Shown: in pieces, positions 54,180 to 63,844 of the stretch
How the letters are laid out: each line of letters starts with the position of its first letter
Position numbering within the stretch: position 1 is the stretch's first letter
Assembly: GCF_000011905.1 (NCBI RefSeq)
Contig: NC_002936.3
Location: forward strand, 682,001 to 746,000
Direction of reading: 5' to 3'
Length of the DNA stretch: 64,000 nt
Source of the DNA: Dehalococcoides mccartyi 195
Lineage (GTDB): Bacteria; Chloroflexota; Dehalococcoidia; Dehalococcoidales; Dehalococcoidaceae
Notes under the pieces: generated by a model
Seen by the model: only the letters and a program-made list of their open reading frames with translations
Told to the model about the DNA's origin: nothing
The model's database searches: none
Program-made: the position numbers and the translations under genes

Positions 54180-55037
54180 GTGCAGACGCTGGGTTTTATA
54201 GGGGCAGGCACAGTGGGGAGTGCTCTAGCTGTGGGGCTAACCGGTAAAGGATATCCCGTTTCCGGCATTGCCAGCCGCACGGCTCAGTCTGCGAACAGGC
54301 TTTGCCGGAAAATCCCTTCGGTACAAATCTGCCTTAATCCGCAGGAAGTGGCTGACACCGCTGATATTGTATTTATTACCACCCCGGATGACACTATTGC
54401 CGAAGTCTGCCGCAGTATCAGCTGGCATCCCGGCCAATATATAATTCACTGTTCCGGGGCTTATTCAGCTGAACTGTTGCAAACTGCCCACGAGTTTGGG
54501 GCGCATACAGGGGTACTGCACCCCCTCCAGAGTTTCAGTTTACAGACAGACCCGGTAAAAAACCTTAGGGGTATTACCTATGCGCTGGAGGGTGATGACC
54601 AGACTTTGCCTGTGCTTAAGGATATGGTAAAAGTGCTTGGCGGAGAGTGGATAATCCTTAAACCGTCAGATAAGCTAAGTTATCATCTGGCAGCAGTTAT
54701 GGCTTCCAACTATCTGGTTACACTTATGGAAATGGCTGCCGGGCTCTGGCAGACTTTCGGTGTCCCCGAAGATAAAGCCGTAAAAGCCCTTATGCCGCTG
54801 GTACGCGGCACCCTTTCAAATATAGAAAAAGCAGGTATAACTAGTGCTCTATCCGGGCCTATAGCCAGGGGGGATTACGGGACGGTTTTAAAACATCTGG
54901 CAAATCTTGAAAATACTGCCCCGGAGTTGCTGCCTGTTTATAAAGAACTGGGCAGCCAAACTGTTAAAATAGCGCTTGATAAGGAAAACCCCAATCTGGC
55001 TGGCATAGAAAAAGTATCCGAGATACTGGCAAATTAA
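54180..55037 (+). CDS. Rossmann-like/DUF2520 oxidoreductase, candidate ketopantoate reductase
   Basis: A 285-residue two-domain protein. The N-terminal domain has a dinucleotide motif GFIGAGTVGSALAVGL (5-20) and SRTAQSA after the second strand, implying NADP(H) use; the C-terminal domain is DUF2520 (HPLQSFS, helical LSYHLAAVMASNYL). It is the first gene of an operon that continues panD, panB, panC, but contains no classical panE; the arrangement makes it a good candidate for the missing ketopantoate reduction (inference). GTG 54180 has GGGGG six bases upstream. Not otherwise characterised to my knowledge. Confidence 0.82.
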   Translation: MQTLGFIGAGTVGSALAVGLTGKGYPVSGIASRTAQSANRLCRKIPSVQICLNPQEVADTADIVFITTPDDTIAEVCRSISWHPGQYIIHCSGAYSAELLQTAHEFGAHTGVLHPLQSFSLQTDPVKNLRGITYALEGDDQTLPVLKDMVKVLGGEWIILKPSDKLSYHLAAVMASNYLVTLMEMAAGLWQTFGVPEDKAVKALMPLVRGTLSNIEKAGITSALSGPIARGDYGTVLKHLANLENTAPELLPVYKELGSQTVKIALDKENPNLAGIEKVSEILAN

Positions 55038-55050
55038 GGAGACATATACA

Positions 55051-55434
55051 GTGAGAATCATGCTCAAAAGCAAAATCCACCGGGCTACCATTACCGATGC
55101 CTGCATAGACTATGAAGGCAGTATTACCATTGATAAAAACCTTATGCAGGCAGCCAACTTGCTGCCCTACGAACAGGTGCATGTGGTAAATGTAAATAAC
55201 GGAACGCGGCTGGAGACCTATGTCATAGAGGGCCCGGCTGGCAGCGGGCAGATATGCTTAAACGGGGCAGCTGCCCGTATGGGAATGAAGGGTGATAAAG
55301 TAATTATACTGGGCTACAGTCTGATTACCGAAGAAGATACCCTTACCCACCAGCCGAATCTGGTCTATGTAGACAGTCTTAACCGCATAACCAAAGTTAA
55401 AAACGGGGTTGCCAGCCGGAATTTAGAGGTATAA
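55051..55434 (+). CDS. panD: Aspartate 1-decarboxylase
   Basis: A 127-residue pyruvoyl-dependent enzyme making beta-alanine. LKSKIHRATITDACIDYEGSITID contains the self-cleavage site G23-S24, which forms the pyruvoyl group. INGAAARM-like CLNGAAARMGMKGDKVIILGY is also typical. GTG 55051 with GGAG upstream. 13 bp after the DUF2520 gene. Confidence 0.96.
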   Translation: MRIMLKSKIHRATITDACIDYEGSITIDKNLMQAANLLPYEQVHVVNVNNGTRLETYVIEGPAGSGQICLNGAAARMGMKGDKVIILGYSLITEEDTLTHQPNLVYVDSLNRITKVKNGVASRNLEV

Positions 55435-55438
55435 ACAG

Positions 55439-56287
55439 ATGCGCACCACCATCAGCCAGCTAAAGGAAATGAAACAGAACAAGCAGAAGATAGCCATGCT
55501 GACTGCATATGACTATCCCACTGCCCAAATACTGGATAAAGCCGGTATACCGGCCATACTGGTGGGAGACAGTTTGGGTATGGTGGTGCTTGGGTATGAT
55601 TCCACCGTAAGCGTGACCATGGAAGATATGCTGCACCATCTGAAAGCCGTAGTCAGGGGCAGCCAAAAGGCCATGGTCATAGCCGATATGCCCTTTATGA
55701 CCTATCACCTAAGCCCGGAACAGGCACTCCTGAACGCAGGGCGTTTTATGCAGGAAGGCGGCGCTCAGGCAGTCAAACTGGAGGGCGGGGTAAATGTGGC
55801 TGACAAGGTTAAACGTATAGTTGACTGCGGCATTCCCGTTATGGGGCATATAGGGCTGACTCCCCAGTCTGTTAACCAGCTAAGCGGGTTTAAAGTCCAG
55901 GGGAAAACTCTGACAGCTGCTTTAGCCCTGCTAGAAGATGCCAGGGCTCTGGAAAAAGCCGGGGCGTTTGCTATAGTGCTGGAGACTATGCCGGCTGAGC
56001 TGGCGGCCATGATTACCGCTGCCGTTTCCATACCTACCATAGGCATAGGGGCAGGTGAAAATTGTGATGGCCAGGTGCAGGTGGTATCCGATATGCTGGG
56101 TATGTTTACTGATTTTGTACCTAAACATACCAAAAAATACGCTGATTTAAACGGTATTATCTCAAAAGCTGTATCCGGATATGTAACTGAGGTTGCAAAA
56201 GGTGAATTTCCCACTTTGAAAGAAAGCTTCACCCTTGATAAAAAGGTATTGGAGGAACTGAAAAAGTGCGTATCATCAGAACAGTAG
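55439..56287 (+). CDS. panB: 3-methyl-2-oxobutanoate hydroxymethyltransferase
   Basis: A 282-residue barrel enzyme transferring a hydroxymethyl group from methylene-THF to 2-oxoisovalerate, making ketopantoate. [42 protein letters not shown] and IPTIGIGAG are signatures. It starts 4 bp after panD and overlaps panC by 22 bp. Confidence 0.97.
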   Translation: MRTTISQLKEMKQNKQKIAMLTAYDYPTAQILDKAGIPAILVGDSLGMVVLGYDSTVSVTMEDMLHHLKAVVRGSQKAMVIADMPFMTYHLSPEQALLNAGRFMQEGGAQAVKLEGGVNVADKVKRIVDCGIPVMGHIGLTPQSVNQLSGFKVQGKTLTAALALLEDARALEKAGAFAIVLETMPAELAAMITAAVSIPTIGIGAGENCDGQVQVVSDMLGMFTDFVPKHTKKYADLNGIISKAVSGYVTEVAKGEFPTLKESFTLDKKVLEELKKCVSSEQ

Positions 56288-57099
56288 CCGAGATGCAAAA
56301 ACTGCACCGTGAAATCTGCGGACCGGTTGGCCTGGTGCCGACTATGGGCTATCTGCACGAAGGGCATTTGTCACTGATTAGGGCTTCTAAAAAACAGGAT
56401 CTAAATACGGTCGCCAGTATCTTTGTTAATCCCACCCAGTTCGGGCCGCATGAGGATTTTAAAAAGTACCCCCGTGACGAAAAACGGGATATGGCCATGC
56501 TGGAAAATGCCGGTGTGGATTATGTCTTTGCCCCGTCCGTTGAGGAAATGTATCCACCCGGCTTTGATTCATGGGTAGAGCCTGGTGTTTTGCAGGAACG
56601 TCTGGAAGGGGCTGTCCGTCCGGGGCATTTCCGCGGGGTATGTACTGTTGTGGCGAAACTTTTTACAATAATCTGCCCTGCCAAAGCCTATTTCGGGCAG
56701 AAAGATTACCAGCAGTACCTCATAATAAAAAAAATGGCCTCAGACCTTAATCTGGACGTATCAGTGGAAATGCTGCCCATAGTGCGTGAGAGTGACGGTC
56801 TGGCACTAAGCAGCCGTAATACCTATCTTTCTGCTTCAGAGCGTAAGGCGGCTTTGGTGCTTTACCGCTCCCTGCTCACAGCCAAAAGCTTGTTTGCTGC
56901 AAAAGAGTACAACCCGGAGATTATTCGCAGAAAAATGACTGAGGAAATACAGCGCGAATCCCTGGCGGAAATAGATTATGTCAGCTTGTCAGACCAGGAT
57001 ACCCTGGGTGAGGCGGATAAAGTATCTATAAAAACTATTGCCCTGGTAGCTGCCAGATTCGGCAAAACCCGTCTGATAGACAATATGTTTTTAGCCTAA
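56266..57099 (+). CDS. panC: Pantothenate synthetase
   Basis: A 277-residue ATP-dependent ligase joining pantoate and beta-alanine. [17 protein letters not shown] carries the HIGH-like site, followed by [16 protein letters not shown] and [11 protein letters not shown] 56266 follows GGAGG by 10 bases. Its TAA overlaps the MFS gene stop by 4 bp. Confidence 0.97.
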   Translation: MRIIRTVAEMQKLHREICGPVGLVPTMGYLHEGHLSLIRASKKQDLNTVASIFVNPTQFGPHEDFKKYPRDEKRDMAMLENAGVDYVFAPSVEEMYPPGFDSWVEPGVLQERLEGAVRPGHFRGVCTVVAKLFTIICPAKAYFGQKDYQQYLIIKKMASDLNLDVSVEMLPIVRESDGLALSSRNTYLSASERKAALVLYRSLLTAKSLFAAKEYNPEIIRRKMTEEIQRESLAEIDYVSLSDQDTLGEADKVSIKTIALVAARFGKTRLIDNMFLA

Positions 57100-58361
57100 G
57101 CTGCCCCCGCAGGTTTTTTCTTTGGCGGTTCTTTGATAAATACCAGCAAACCGATAACGGCAAGCAAGGCCAGTGCCGCCCCGAAGTAAAATGGTGCTGC
57201 CGAACCTATAGTGTCCCACAGAATACCCGCAATAAGGCTGGCCGGCAGCAAAGTCAGCCCGACTACACCCTGATATAAGCCATAGGCAGTACCCCGTTTA
57301 TCCGGTGGTATCATATCTGCCACAAAAGCTTTGGCTACCCCTTCTACAATCCCGTAGTATAGCCCGTAACAGCCAAACAGTATCCAGATACCAATCTGGC
57401 TTTGGGTAACGGCAAAACCCAGATACACCAGGGCGTAAAACAGCCAGCCCATGGCTATTACTCTTCTGCGCCCTATTCTGTCTGAAAGCAGCCCGGCCGG
57501 CAGTGAAATCAAGGTATAGGTCAGGTTAAAAACTACCAGCATCAGGCTGATTGCCAGTACCGAAACCCCCATATCCTGTGCCCGCAGAATAACAAAATAG
57601 TCACTGGAATTCCCCAGCGTAAATAAAAACATAACCAAAAGAAAAAGTTTGAAGCGGCTGTCCATACCGGAAAGCAAAGTGCGAAAATTAAAATGGGGTT
57701 TCATATCCGCTTGGGCGGTATTTTGGGGGCGGCGTTTTTCCTTTACAAATACCGCCAGTACCAGCACTGCCAAAAAAGCCGGAATTATTCCCCACCATAG
57801 CAGTGTAGTATATGTTTCCGGTTTGAGTGTCAGGCTGCCGCTTTGGGTAAAATATATGACTACGGCCGCAATACCCAGGCCCAGTGTCGCACCCAGGCTG
57901 TCCATTGCTTTATGTAAACCGAAACTGCGCCCTCTTTCATATACTTCAACCGAATTGGCAATCAAGGCGTCTCTGGGTGAAGACCTGACCCCCTTGCCTA
58001 CCCTGTCTGCAAAGCGGACACCGGTGACTATGCCCCAGCTGTTTGCCAAAAGCATAAACGGCTTTGAAAGTGCCGAAAATCCGTAGCCGAAGAGTGCCAG
58101 GCTTTTACAGCGGTTAATCTTGTCACTAAGATACCCGCTCAAGATTTTAAAAATGGCTTCGGTAGAATCTGAAAGCCCGCCCACGAAGCCGATTACGGTG
58201 GTAGTCGCTCCCAGTACGTTAGCCAGAAACAGCGGCACCAGGGTAAAAATAATCTCACTGGAGATATCAGTCAGGAAGCTTACTATCCCCAGAAAAAATA
58301 CGTTGGGTGCAAACCCCATAATCCTTTTTTCGGAAGCGGCAGGTTTCATTTCTTGCTTCAT
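57096..58361 (-). CDS. Major facilitator superfamily transporter
   Basis: A 421-residue membrane protein with twelve predicted helices. The N-terminal half has the loop 2-3 motif [19 protein letters not shown], and [20 protein letters not shown] and [15 protein letters not shown] in the second half are MFS motifs. The [18 protein letters not shown] stretch is seen in a clade of transporters often annotated as permeases of unknown specificity. N- and C-termini are polar, with a KEPPKKKP tail. Its start lies in a 320-base gene-free region shared with the tRNA cluster. Confidence 0.88.
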   Translation of the reverse strand: MKQEMKPAASEKRIMGFAPNVFFLGIVSFLTDISSEIIFTLVPLFLANVLGATTTVIGFVGGLSDSTEAIFKILSGYLSDKINRCKSLALFGYGFSALSKPFMLLANSWGIVTGVRFADRVGKGVRSSPRDALIANSVEVYERGRSFGLHKAMDSLGATLGLGIAAVVIYFTQSGSLTLKPETYTTLLWWGIIPAFLAVLVLAVFVKEKRRPQNTAQADMKPHFNFRTLLSGMDSRFKLFLLVMFLFTLGNSSDYFVILRAQDMGVSVLAISLMLVVFNLTYTLISLPAGLLSDRIGRRRVIAMGWLFYALVYLGFAVTQSQIGIWILFGCYGLYYGIVEGVAKAFVADMIPPDKRGTAYGLYQGVVGLTLLPASLIAGILWDTIGSAAPFYFGAALALLAVIGLLVFIKEPPKKKPAGAA

Positions 58362-58643
58362 TTTCCAGTTACCTTAATTCGCCCCTGCTGGATATGTTTG
58401 TACCACTCATTAAGCCTCTCAGGGCCTTAGACGGCGGTTTGGGCGTCTCCCTGCCCTATCCAGCTAGCGCTTCTTTTAAAAGCAGACAGCGTATTTGGGG
58501 CATCAGCTGAGATACCTCTGCATATGCCGGAAATATTATCCGGCTGATTATATATCGCTTTAACATATCAGCACAGGATATAATAATATGCGTATTATCC
58601 TGTCGGTGCAAGATAAAAATAGCCTTGAAACAGGCTGAAATTC
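58362..58643. other. Gene-free region between the MFS gene and the tRNA cluster
   Basis: About 280 bases. It must hold the promoter of the MFS gene (minus strand) and contains several A+T-rich -10-like runs near 58540-58590, none with a convincing partner. An imperfect hairpin AGACG/CGTCT lies around 58430-58450. No gene recognised. Confidence 0.4.
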
Positions 58644-58672
58644 TTGACACCTTTAACGCTTAAGGCTACAAT
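58644..58672 (+). promoter_or_regulatory. Promoter of the tRNA cluster
   Basis: TTGACA (58644-58649) and TACAAT (58667-58672) separated by 17 bases, the best match to the sigma-70 consensus in the window. The start would be near 58679, just before tRNA-Phe. Confidence 0.85.
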
Positions 58673-58685
58673 ACTACATGTTTTC

Positions 58686-58761
<76 letters not shown>

Positions 58762-58835
58762 TTTGATATTGGTATTTCAGTTACTTAAAATAGCTTTAAT
58801 CAGCAAACGTAGCCAGCGAAAGTAATCTTAAACCG

Positions 58836-58922
58836 GCCGAAGTGGCGGAATGGCAGACGCGGCAGTCTCAAACACTGCTGGGGGTAAACCTCGTGTCGGT
58901 TCGAGTCCGACCTTCGGCACCA
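58836..58922 (+). tRNA. tRNA-Leu(CAA)
   Basis: An 87-base class II tRNA: acceptor GCCGAAG/CTTCGGC, anticodon stem GCAGT/ACTGC with loop CTCAAAC (CAA), long variable arm, CCA encoded. Confidence 0.95.
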
Positions 58923-58951
58923 AGAGGACTTGAAAGCTTACTTTTAGGCTA

Positions 58952-59025
58952 TGGCGAGTTGTGTAGTGGTAGCACAGAGGACTTTGAATCCTTATGCCCA
59001 GGTTCGAATCCTGGCTCGCCAGCCA
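58952..59025 (+). tRNA. tRNA-Gln(UUG)
   Basis: A 74-base cloverleaf: acceptor TGGCGAG/CTCGCCA, anticodon stem AGGA/TCCT around loop CTTTGAA (anticodon TTG), T arm with TTCGAAT, CCA encoded. Confidence 0.95.
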
Positions 59026-59035
59026 AATAAAGCGT

Positions 59036-59110
59036 TCCCGAGTAGCTCAGTGGTAGAGCGGGCGGCTGTTAACCGCTTGGTCGTAGGTTCGAATCCTACC
59101 TCGGGAGCCA
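59036..59110 (+). tRNA. tRNA-Asn(GUU)
   Basis: A 75-base cloverleaf: acceptor TCCCGAG/CTCGGGA, anticodon loop CTGTTAA (GTT), T arm with TTCGAAT, CCA encoded. Only 10 bases follow tRNA-Gln. Confidence 0.95.
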
Positions 59111-59119
59111 ACGTATATT

Positions 59120-59146
59120 AAACCGCCTGACGCAGGCGGTTTTTTT
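59120..59146 (+). terminator. Terminator of the tRNA cluster
   Basis: Arms AACCGCCTG (59121-59129) and CAGGCGGTT (59133-59141), loop ACG, followed by five further Ts. Located 10 bases after tRNA-Asn. Confidence 0.92.
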
Positions 59147-59215
59147 ATGCCGTTTTCAGCTATTGACGCTTTTATAAAAGCGGATTATCATTCGGCTGTA
59201 TTTCAGGAGGCCGCC

Positions 59216-60718
59216 GTGTCTGCAAAAAAGGTTATCATTATTGGTGCGGGTTTAGCCGGACTTTCTGCCGGTTGTTATTCCCGCATGAATGGTTATGATA
59301 CCCGTATTTATGAGCATCATTCCAAGCCCGGCGGTGTTGCCGCCTCCTGGCGGCGGGGTGATTACCTGGTTGACGGCGGTATTCACTTCATTACCGGCTA
59401 CAAAAACGGCACTGATTTATATAATATCTACCGCCAGCTTGGGGTGGCAGACCCGGCCAACTTTGTGACCATGAAATCATACGGCAGTTTTATTGATATT
59501 GAGCAGGGAAGGCAGCTGGATATACCCGTTAATATTTCTGAACTGGCGCTGGAGATGAAAATGCTTTCCCCTGCAGATGCTCCCTTGATAGATGGTTTGG
59601 TAGCGGCGGTACATGCTTTCTCCGGCAAAGATTTAGCTACGTACGGGCAGCTTAATCCGCCGGAACTTACCTCCGGCATGGACAGGCTTACGGCTATCTG
59701 GAAAATGCGTGGTCTGGTTAAGTATATGTCCGGCCGGTATGCAAAAAGTATGGCAGAGTATACTTCCTTAATGCAAAGCCGCTGGCTGGCGGACTGCCTG
59801 AATAATCTCTTTACCCCCCAAGTGCCTGTCTGGTTTGTAGTCATGCTGCTGGCACTTGCCGGTGACGGGCAAATAAGCTACCTGGCAAGAGGCTGTAAAG
59901 ATTTTGTCCGCCGGATAGAAAAACGGTATAAAGATTTGAGCGGGGAACTAACCTGCTCTGCTACGGTGGAAAAGATACTGGTTCAGAATGACTGTGCAAT
60001 CGGGGTCAGGCTGGCTGACGGGACTGAAGACTATGCAGATTACGTTATTTCAGCCGGTGATATTTATAATACAGTTTTTCACCTGCTTGACGGCAAGTAT
60101 ATAGGCAAAAAGCTCCAAAACAAGTTTGATACCTCTGAACTCAGCCTGCCCTATTTTGTGGCCAGCTTTGGGGTAAAACGCACTTTTGAAAATGAAAATG
60201 TTTTTAATACAATTTTTTTAAAAAAGCCCTTGCGGGTTGGTAACAGGGAGGTCCGGCAGCTGTTCCTTCGGATATTTAACTACAGTAGTCACTTTGCACC
60301 TGAAGGCAAGAGCGTTATTCAGGTAGAGTTTGAAACCGAATGGGTTTACTGGAACAACCTTAAGCAGACCGACCTTAGTAAATATACCGCTGAAAAAGAA
60401 CGGCTGGCGGCTGAAATACTGGACAATCTGGATATGCTATATTCTGGCGTATCCCAAGCAGTGGAAATCAGGGATATTGCTACTCCCTGCACTTTCAGCC
60501 GTTATACCTTAAATCATCAGGGTGCGCCGGAAGGCTGGGGTTTGAATGCCTTAAATTTCAAGGCCGAATCAAGGCGGACTTTAGAGGGGCTGTCAAACCT
60601 TTATCTGGCAGGACACTGGGTATCAGGGGGTGTGCCGGGAGTAATACTTTCAGGGCGTCAGGCTGTACAGCTTATATGTGCCAAAGAAAAGAAGACTTTT
60701 TTTACCCGGACTACTTAG
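59216..60718 (+). CDS. CrtI-like FAD-dependent oxidoreductase (phytoene desaturase family)
   Basis: A 500-residue flavoprotein of the CrtI/COG1233 group. FAD motif KVIIIGAGLAGLSAGCYSRM near 5-24, GGVAASWRRGDYLVDGGIHF, and the C-terminal substrate-domain motif NLYLAGHWVSGGVPGVILSGR. In the middle it has FTPQVPVWFVVMLL. Members desaturate or isomerise carotenoids, reduce other polyprenyls, or act on unrelated substrates. No crtB phytoene synthase is in this window, so carotenoid work is unproven. GTG 59216 follows AGGAGG by 5 bases; longer frames from 59147 begin inside the tRNA terminator. Stop overlaps the PAP2 gene by 4 bp. Confidence 0.82.
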   Translation: MSAKKVIIIGAGLAGLSAGCYSRMNGYDTRIYEHHSKPGGVAASWRRGDYLVDGGIHFITGYKNGTDLYNIYRQLGVADPANFVTMKSYGSFIDIEQGRQLDIPVNISELALEMKMLSPADAPLIDGLVAAVHAFSGKDLATYGQLNPPELTSGMDRLTAIWKMRGLVKYMSGRYAKSMAEYTSLMQSRWLADCLNNLFTPQVPVWFVVMLLALAGDGQISYLARGCKDFVRRIEKRYKDLSGELTCSATVEKILVQNDCAIGVRLADGTEDYADYVISAGDIYNTVFHLLDGKYIGKKLQNKFDTSELSLPYFVASFGVKRTFENENVFNTIFLKKPLRVGNREVRQLFLRIFNYSSHFAPEGKSVIQVEFETEWVYWNNLKQTDLSKYTAEKERLAAEILDNLDMLYSGVSQAVEIRDIATPCTFSRYTLNHQGAPEGWGLNALNFKAESRRTLEGLSNLYLAGHWVSGGVPGVILSGRQAVQLICAKEKKTFFTRTT

Positions 60719-61305
60719 AGATTGACCATATTGAAAATATTAAAAACAGTTACTATCACTGTGCCCGCCAGCAATGCTCCGGCAGTTACCTGCCCAACGG
60801 TATGTTCTTTTAAGTAAACTCTGGCCCAGGCCATCATGGGTACCAGCAAAACAAAACCCAAAGCACTGTAGCCGTAAAGCACCAAAGCTATACTGAAAAA
60901 GGCGCTGGCAAACGCGGTATGAACGCTTATCTTCCAGAAGAAATTTACTATCATAAAAAGTACGCTGGAGACAAAACCGGCAAATAAAGCGGCAATCAGT
61001 TTATCCGGCGCGCCGATAAATACCAGTATTATCAAAGCGGCGCCCACCAGCACCGAACCTAAAACATATAAAACATGGCGCTGCTCACGGGGGTTTGAAA
61101 AGACTGACTTTAGTTTACCTTTTTTGACCATATTTAAAATGACCAGAAATATCGGCAGCATGCACAGGGCTATAAATATAAATGACCATTTGGCGGCTTC
61201 CCACAAATTGGCGGTAGAGTCTTTGGCCAAAAGGAAAACAAACAATATGCTAAGCGTAAGCGGATTGAAAATATCAGAGATGTAGTTTGCCAGTCTGGTC
61301 TTCAA
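60715..61305 (-). CDS. PAP2-family membrane phosphatase-like protein
   Basis: A 196-residue protein with about six helices. Motif-like segments of the PAP2 superfamily occur in order: KSVFSNPREQRHVLY (motif 1 position), WKISVHTAFASAF (motif 2, Ser-x-His) and MMAWARVYLKEHTVGQV (motif 3, Arg...His), so Arg, His and Arg/His catalytic residues are recognisable though the consensus is loose. A role in lipid or isoprenoid phosphate hydrolysis is plausible. TTG start with AAGGTGA 3 bases away. Confidence 0.75.
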   Translation of the reverse strand: MKTRLANYISDIFNPLTLSILFVFLLAKDSTANLWEAAKWSFIFIALCMLPIFLVILNMVKKGKLKSVFSNPREQRHVLYVLGSVLVGAALIILVFIGAPDKLIAALFAGFVSSVLFMIVNFFWKISVHTAFASAFFSIALVLYGYSALGFVLLVPMMAWARVYLKEHTVGQVTAGALLAGTVIVTVFNIFNMVNL

Positions 61306-61523
61306 TTCACCTTCCCGTATATAAAGCTTTCACTTTCATATTAGCATAAACTCCCGTTTCGCACTAATAAATCTAACTATATTGATACTAACTCTTGCGG
61401 GTGTACGCTTGCTGCGGGTATTATGAATCAAGAGCAGTTCAGAAAACTTGGGAATATTCGGCTGAGAGTCAGGCAAAGGGTTAGTTTTTAAAAAGCCGTT
61501 GCCCAGACAGAAAGGGACACGTT

Positions 61524-62270
61524 ATGACTGATACAGCTATCAGCTTGCGGGATATATCTTTCAGCTATAAGCGCATTAAAGCTTTAGATGATTTGAGTTT
61601 GGAGATTCCCTGCGGTATAAGCTTCGGGATAATGGGGCCTAACGGGGCAGGCAAAACCACTCTTATCCGGATAATGGTGGGGCTTCTCCGCCAAAAAAGC
61701 GGATATCTTGCTATACTGGGCAAAGAGTTCAGCCGCCAGCTGGAATATCAGCTGGGGTACATGCCTCAGATACATTCCCTGTATACCGAACTGACAGTCA
61801 GCCAGAATATAGACTTTTTTGCCCGTATCTATGGGCTGCGGGATAAAACACTGCGTAAAGCCCGGATAGAAGAAGTAATCAGGCTGGTAGACCTCTGGGA
61901 CAGACGGAACGATGCTGTTATGAACCTTTCCGGAGGCATGAAACAGAGGGTAAGTCTGGCTTGTGCCATTGTCCATAATCCGCCGGTAATCTTTTTAGAC
62001 GAACCCACTGTGGGGCTTGACCCCGAACTGCGCTGCCGCTTCTGGGAGTACTTTAAGAGCTTGAACCAGAAGGGGGTAACAATAGTAATATCCAGTCATA
62101 CCCTTGATGACGCCGCCCACTGTGACCGCCTGGCATTTCTGCGTGAGGGCAGAGTTATTGCCGAAGGTACTCCGTCAGAATTAAAGGCGGCTACAGGCAA
62201 TGCCGATGCCAGTTTGGAAGACGCCTTTTTATATTCCATCCGCACAGGAGGTGCTCTCAGCCATGAATAA
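61524..62270 (+). CDS. ABC transporter ATP-binding protein
   Basis: A 248-residue ATPase. Walker A GPNGAGKTT near 38-46, signature NLSGGMKQRVSLA near 134, Walker B VIFLDEPTVGLD near 155, and SSHTLDDAAHCDRL with the switch His. GGGAC lies before the ATG. Paired by overlap with the permease gene; an ABC-2 exporter of unknown substrate, distinct from the 49-51 kb pair. Confidence 0.92.
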   Translation: MTDTAISLRDISFSYKRIKALDDLSLEIPCGISFGIMGPNGAGKTTLIRIMVGLLRQKSGYLAILGKEFSRQLEYQLGYMPQIHSLYTELTVSQNIDFFARIYGLRDKTLRKARIEEVIRLVDLWDRRNDAVMNLSGGMKQRVSLACAIVHNPPVIFLDEPTVGLDPELRCRFWEYFKSLNQKGVTIVISSHTLDDAAHCDRLAFLREGRVIAEGTPSELKAATGNADASLEDAFLYSIRTGGALSHE

Positions 62271-62988
62271 TATACTGGCTATTGCCCAGAGGCTTATCCG
62301 CCAGTTGCTCCATGACCGGCGGACTATGGCCCTTATTATAGTAGTCCCGGTGGTGGTTATGGGGCTTATAGGGGTAAGTTTCCCGGATGCCACTGTACTT
62401 GATTATATTGCCCCGGCCATGCTGGCCACTTTAGCCCTGTTTTTCAGCTTCCTGCTGACCGGCATTTCATTCCTTAGGGAGACATCTCAGGGGACTATGG
62501 AAAGGCTTATGGCGGCACCTGTTTCCCGTCTGGACATAGTTGCCGGTTATCTGCTGGGGTTTTTCGTGTTTGCCCTGCTCCAGACACTTATCATTGTTCT
62601 TTTTACTATCTACGTGCTGGGAGTCAACTTTCAGGGTGAACTCTGGCAGATTCTGCTCTTTCAGGTGCTTATTATTACCGGGGCGGTTACACTGGGCATT
62701 TTCACCAGCAGTTTTGCCAAAAATGAATTTCAAATGGTTCAGTTTATCCCTCTTATTATTGTCCCCCAGGTGTTTTTGTGCGGTGTTATCTGGCCGGTTT
62801 CCCAAATGCCGGAATGGCTTCAGTACCTGTCAAATATACTGCCGCTGACCTATGGCGTGGACGGCATGCGGGAAATAATGCTTCAGGGGAAAAATCTGGC
62901 TGAAGTAGGCTTTCAGTGCGGGGTTCTGATATTGTTTGCAGTTATTACCACCGCTTTGGCGGCACTCACCGTTCCCAAGCGCCGCTAA
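62263..62988 (+). CDS. ABC-2-type permease
   Basis: A 241-residue membrane protein with about six helices and the ABC-2 pattern: LRETSQGTMERLMAAPVSRLDIVAGYLLG and, near the end, LTYGVDGMREIMLQG. ATG 62263 overlaps the ATPase end by 8 bp. The longer in-frame opening belongs to the ATPase gene. Partner of the 61524 gene. Confidence 0.9.
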   Translation: MNNILAIAQRLIRQLLHDRRTMALIIVVPVVVMGLIGVSFPDATVLDYIAPAMLATLALFFSFLLTGISFLRETSQGTMERLMAAPVSRLDIVAGYLLGFFVFALLQTLIIVLFTIYVLGVNFQGELWQILLFQVLIITGAVTLGIFTSSFAKNEFQMVQFIPLIIVPQVFLCGVIWPVSQMPEWLQYLSNILPLTYGVDGMREIMLQGKNLAEVGFQCGVLILFAVITTALAALTVPKRR

Positions 62989-63088
62989 GGTAAAATAGTC
63001 ATGCCGCCAGTTGGCGTGCAAATTGCATATCCGCCGCTTTACTGGTAACATTTAACATATACTAAGCATAAATTCAGGGGTATTTAAA

Positions 63089-63844
63089 ATGGATTTAGAA
63101 ATTTTGCTTGAGGTAAAAGACCTCCACGTTGAGGTAGATGGCCGTGAGATACTCCACGGAGTTGACCTGGTACTGCCTGCCGGAGAAACCCATGTCATTT
63201 TCGGGCCTAACGGCAGCGGCAAAACTACTTTGCTGATGACTCTGATGGGCTTTCCCCGGTACAAGATAACTCAGGGGCAGCTTATATTTAATGGCAAAGA
63301 TATTACCCATGTCCCCATTGATGAGCGTGCCCGTTTAGGCATAGGCATAAGTTTTCAGCGCCCGCCAGTAGTCCGCGGGGTAAAACTGAGGGAAATGGTC
63401 AGGAGTTCGCTTCGGACTAAAGAAGACTCAGGCTTGATTGATGAGCTTGCCAAAAAAGCCCACATGACAGATTTTCTGGAAAGAGACGTAAACCACGGCT
63501 TTTCCGGGGGTGAAATCAAACGTTCCGAACTGCTGCAGTTACTGGCACAAGGGCCGGATATGGTCCTGCTTGATGAACCTGAATCCGGGGTTGATTTGGA
63601 AAATATTGCCCTTATCGGCAGCCTTATAAATGACCTGCTGGAGAAAAAACACCCTATCCGCGAACGCAAACGGGGTGGTCTGGTAATAACCCACACCGGG
63701 CATATCCTGGATTATGTAAACGCCCGTACCGGTTATGTGCTCTGCCACGGACGCATAAATTGCACCGGTGACCCGCGGGATATGCTGGAAACTATAAAGC
63801 AGAACGGTTATCAGGAGTGTGTAGAATGTCCCCGAAAGATCTAA
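63089..63844 (+). CDS. sufC: Fe-S cluster assembly ATPase SufC
   Basis: A 251-residue ATPase of the SUF system: Walker A FGPNGSGKTT, the SufC-specific IGISFQRPP(V) loop, signature FSGGEIKRSELLQ and Walker B MVLLDEPESGVD, then TGHILDYV instead of the usual H-loop sequence. It powers the SufBCD scaffold. AGGGG precedes the ATG; overlaps the next gene by 19 bp. Confidence 0.93.
   Translation: MDLEILLEVKDLHVEVDGREILHGVDLVLPAGETHVIFGPNGSGKTTLLMTLMGFPRYKITQGQLIFNGKDITHVPIDERARLGIGISFQRPPVVRGVKLREMVRSSLRTKEDSGLIDELAKKAHMTDFLERDVNHGFSGGEIKRSELLQLLAQGPDMVLLDEPESGVDLENIALIGSLINDLLEKKHPIRERKRGGLVITHTGHILDYVNARTGYVLCHGRINCTGDPRDMLETIKQNGYQECVECPRKI

Noticed and set aside
59216..60718. CrtI-like gene as the source of retinal for heliorhodopsin
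   Set aside because: It is 39 kb away, no phytoene synthase or carotenoid oxygenase is present, and the family covers non-carotenoid substrates.
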